A stretch of 64,000 nucleotides of DNA from Micromonospora coxensis (lineage in GTDB: Bacteria > Actinomycetota > Actinomycetes > Mycobacteriales > Micromonosporaceae), in contig NZ_LT607753.1 of the NCBI RefSeq assembly GCF_900090295.1, forward strand, positions 4,898,001 to 4,962,000. The letters run 5' to 3'. The first letter of the stretch is position 1; the number at the start of each line of letters is the position of its first letter. Made by a program: the position numbers and the translations under genes. The notes under the pieces were generated by a model. It was not told the DNA's origin, made no database searches, and saw only the letters and a program-made list of their open reading frames with translations. Positions 63,422 through 64,000 of the stretch are shown here, in pieces.

Positions 63422-64000
63422 CGAACGACAAGCGCCGACGTGCCCACGTCGGTCACCTGGAGGCGGCGTTCGGCGTGACGCTCGATCCCGAGCTGCTGGA
63501 GCGGGCCCTGACCCACCGCTCCTACGCGTACGAGAACGGCGGCCTGCCCACCAACGAGCGGCTGGAGTTCCTCGGCGACTCGGTGCTCGGCGTGGTGATC
63601 ACCACCGCGCTCTTCCGCAACCACCCGGACCTGCCCGAGGGGCAGCTCGCCAAGCTGCGGGCCAGCGTGGTCAACATGCGTGCCCTGGCCGACGTGGCCC
63701 GCGGCCTGGGGCCGGACGGGCTCGGCGCGTACCTGCTGCTCGGCAAGGGCGAGGAGGCCACCGGCGGCCGGGACAAGGCCAGCATCCTCGCCGACACGCT
63801 GGAGGCGCTGCTCGGCGCGATCTACCTCCAGTACGGCCTCGACACCGCCGCCCTGGTCATCCACCGCCTCTTCGACCCGGTGATGGCCGAGTCCGCCGGC
63901 CGCGGGGCCGCCCTGGACTGGAAGACCAGCCTCCAGGAGCTGACCGCCGCGCTGGGGCTGGGCGTGCCCGAGTACCGGATCGAGGGCACCGGGCCGGACC
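63418..64000 (+). CDS. rnc: Ribonuclease III (3' end outside the window)
   Basis: RNase III cleaves double-stranded RNA and processes rRNA precursors. The 194 visible residues contain the catalytic signature [57 protein letters not shown] (about residues 105-133) with the second acidic pair, and the start of the dsRNA-binding domain ([14 protein letters not shown]). ATG 63418 overlaps plsX by four bases. The gene runs off the end of the window without a stop. Confidence 0.97.
   Translation, partial: MTNDKRRRAHVGHLEAAFGVTLDPELLERALTHRSYAYENGGLPTNERLEFLGDSVLGVVITTALFRNHPDLPEGQLAKLRASVVNMRALADVARGLGPDGLGAYLLLGKGEEATGGRDKASILADTLEALLGAIYLQYGLDTAALVIHRLFDPVMAESAGRGAALDWKTSLQELTAALGLGVPEYRIEGTGPD

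Overview
The window is a very GC-rich (roughly 73% by eye) chromosomal segment from a high-GC Gram-positive actinobacterium. Third codon positions are almost all G or C, GTG starts are common, and gene neighbourhoods (mutT1-ppk-cofC-plsC-gpsA-ddl-thiL-recG-rsmD-coaD-sepIVA-like-DUF177-rpmF-plsX-rnc; ndgR/leuCD/hup) are those of Actinomycetota. Codon style, DUF397/DUF5753 regulators and the dispersed SERSE-type repeats suggest Micromonosporaceae (Micromonospora-like). I see no prophage, insertion sequence, CRISPR array or biosynthetic gene cluster; this is core chromosome with small accessory insertions. Layout. 1-5.3 kb: end of a SulP transporter, ilvD on the minus strand, and a membrane-anchored GGDEF-EAL protein with both active-site signatures. 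5.3-15.3 kb: branched-chain amino acid and serine synthesis, ilvB-ilvN-ilvC, serA, leuB and ilvE, interrupted by an ApbE-like gene and a small unknown. 15.3-18.3 kb: VOC protein, tyrosine phosphatase, PRC-barrel protein and the ahpC-ahpD peroxidase pair, all on the minus strand. 18.5-20.3 kb: cimA (citramalate synthase) behind its own leader. 20.4-31.3 kb: an endonuclease/phosphatase-fold membrane protein, a secreted unknown, a MoxR-DUF58-VWA cluster with a PDZ-less S1C protease, arfB, DUF4180, two unknowns and a fumarylacetoacetate-hydrolase family gene. 31.4-36 kb: tRNA-Gln, two identical tRNA-Glu genes, ndgR divergent from leuC-leuD, and an HU-type gene with a long lysine-rich tail. 36-51 kb: mutT1, ppk, cofC, plsC, gpsA, a trans-sulfuration enzyme, a HemK-like methyltransferase, a ROK protein, an XRE/DUF397 pair, ddl, DUF3515, an Lrp-domain protein, thiL and an acetyltransferase. 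51-64 kb: an ATP-grasp protein, rpmB, a FakA-like protein, recG, a serine hydrolase, an LPXTG surface protein, rsmD, coaD, a SepIVA-like protein, DUF177, rpmF, plsX and the start of rnc. The main metabolic theme is branched-chain amino acids. CimA, LeuC, LeuD and LeuB can make 2-oxobutanoate from pyruvate for isoleucine, and IlvB, IlvN, IlvC, IlvD and IlvE complete valine and isoleucine; leuA is not in the window. Two of these loci, ilvB and cimA, are preceded by very short open frames containing clustered Ile/Leu/Val codons and then by a hairpin plus a T-tract terminator, which is the layout of ribosome-mediated attenuation. Two further patterns run across the window. (1) Many starts sit exactly 6-7 nt downstream of a TANNNT-like -10 box, predicting leaderless mRNAs. 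(2) Very short SERSE-like open frames lie immediately upstream of ilvN, gpsA, a trans-sulfuration gene, ddl and thiL, usually overlapping the next start by four bases. These patterns, not any single exotic gene, are the most unusual thing I can see.
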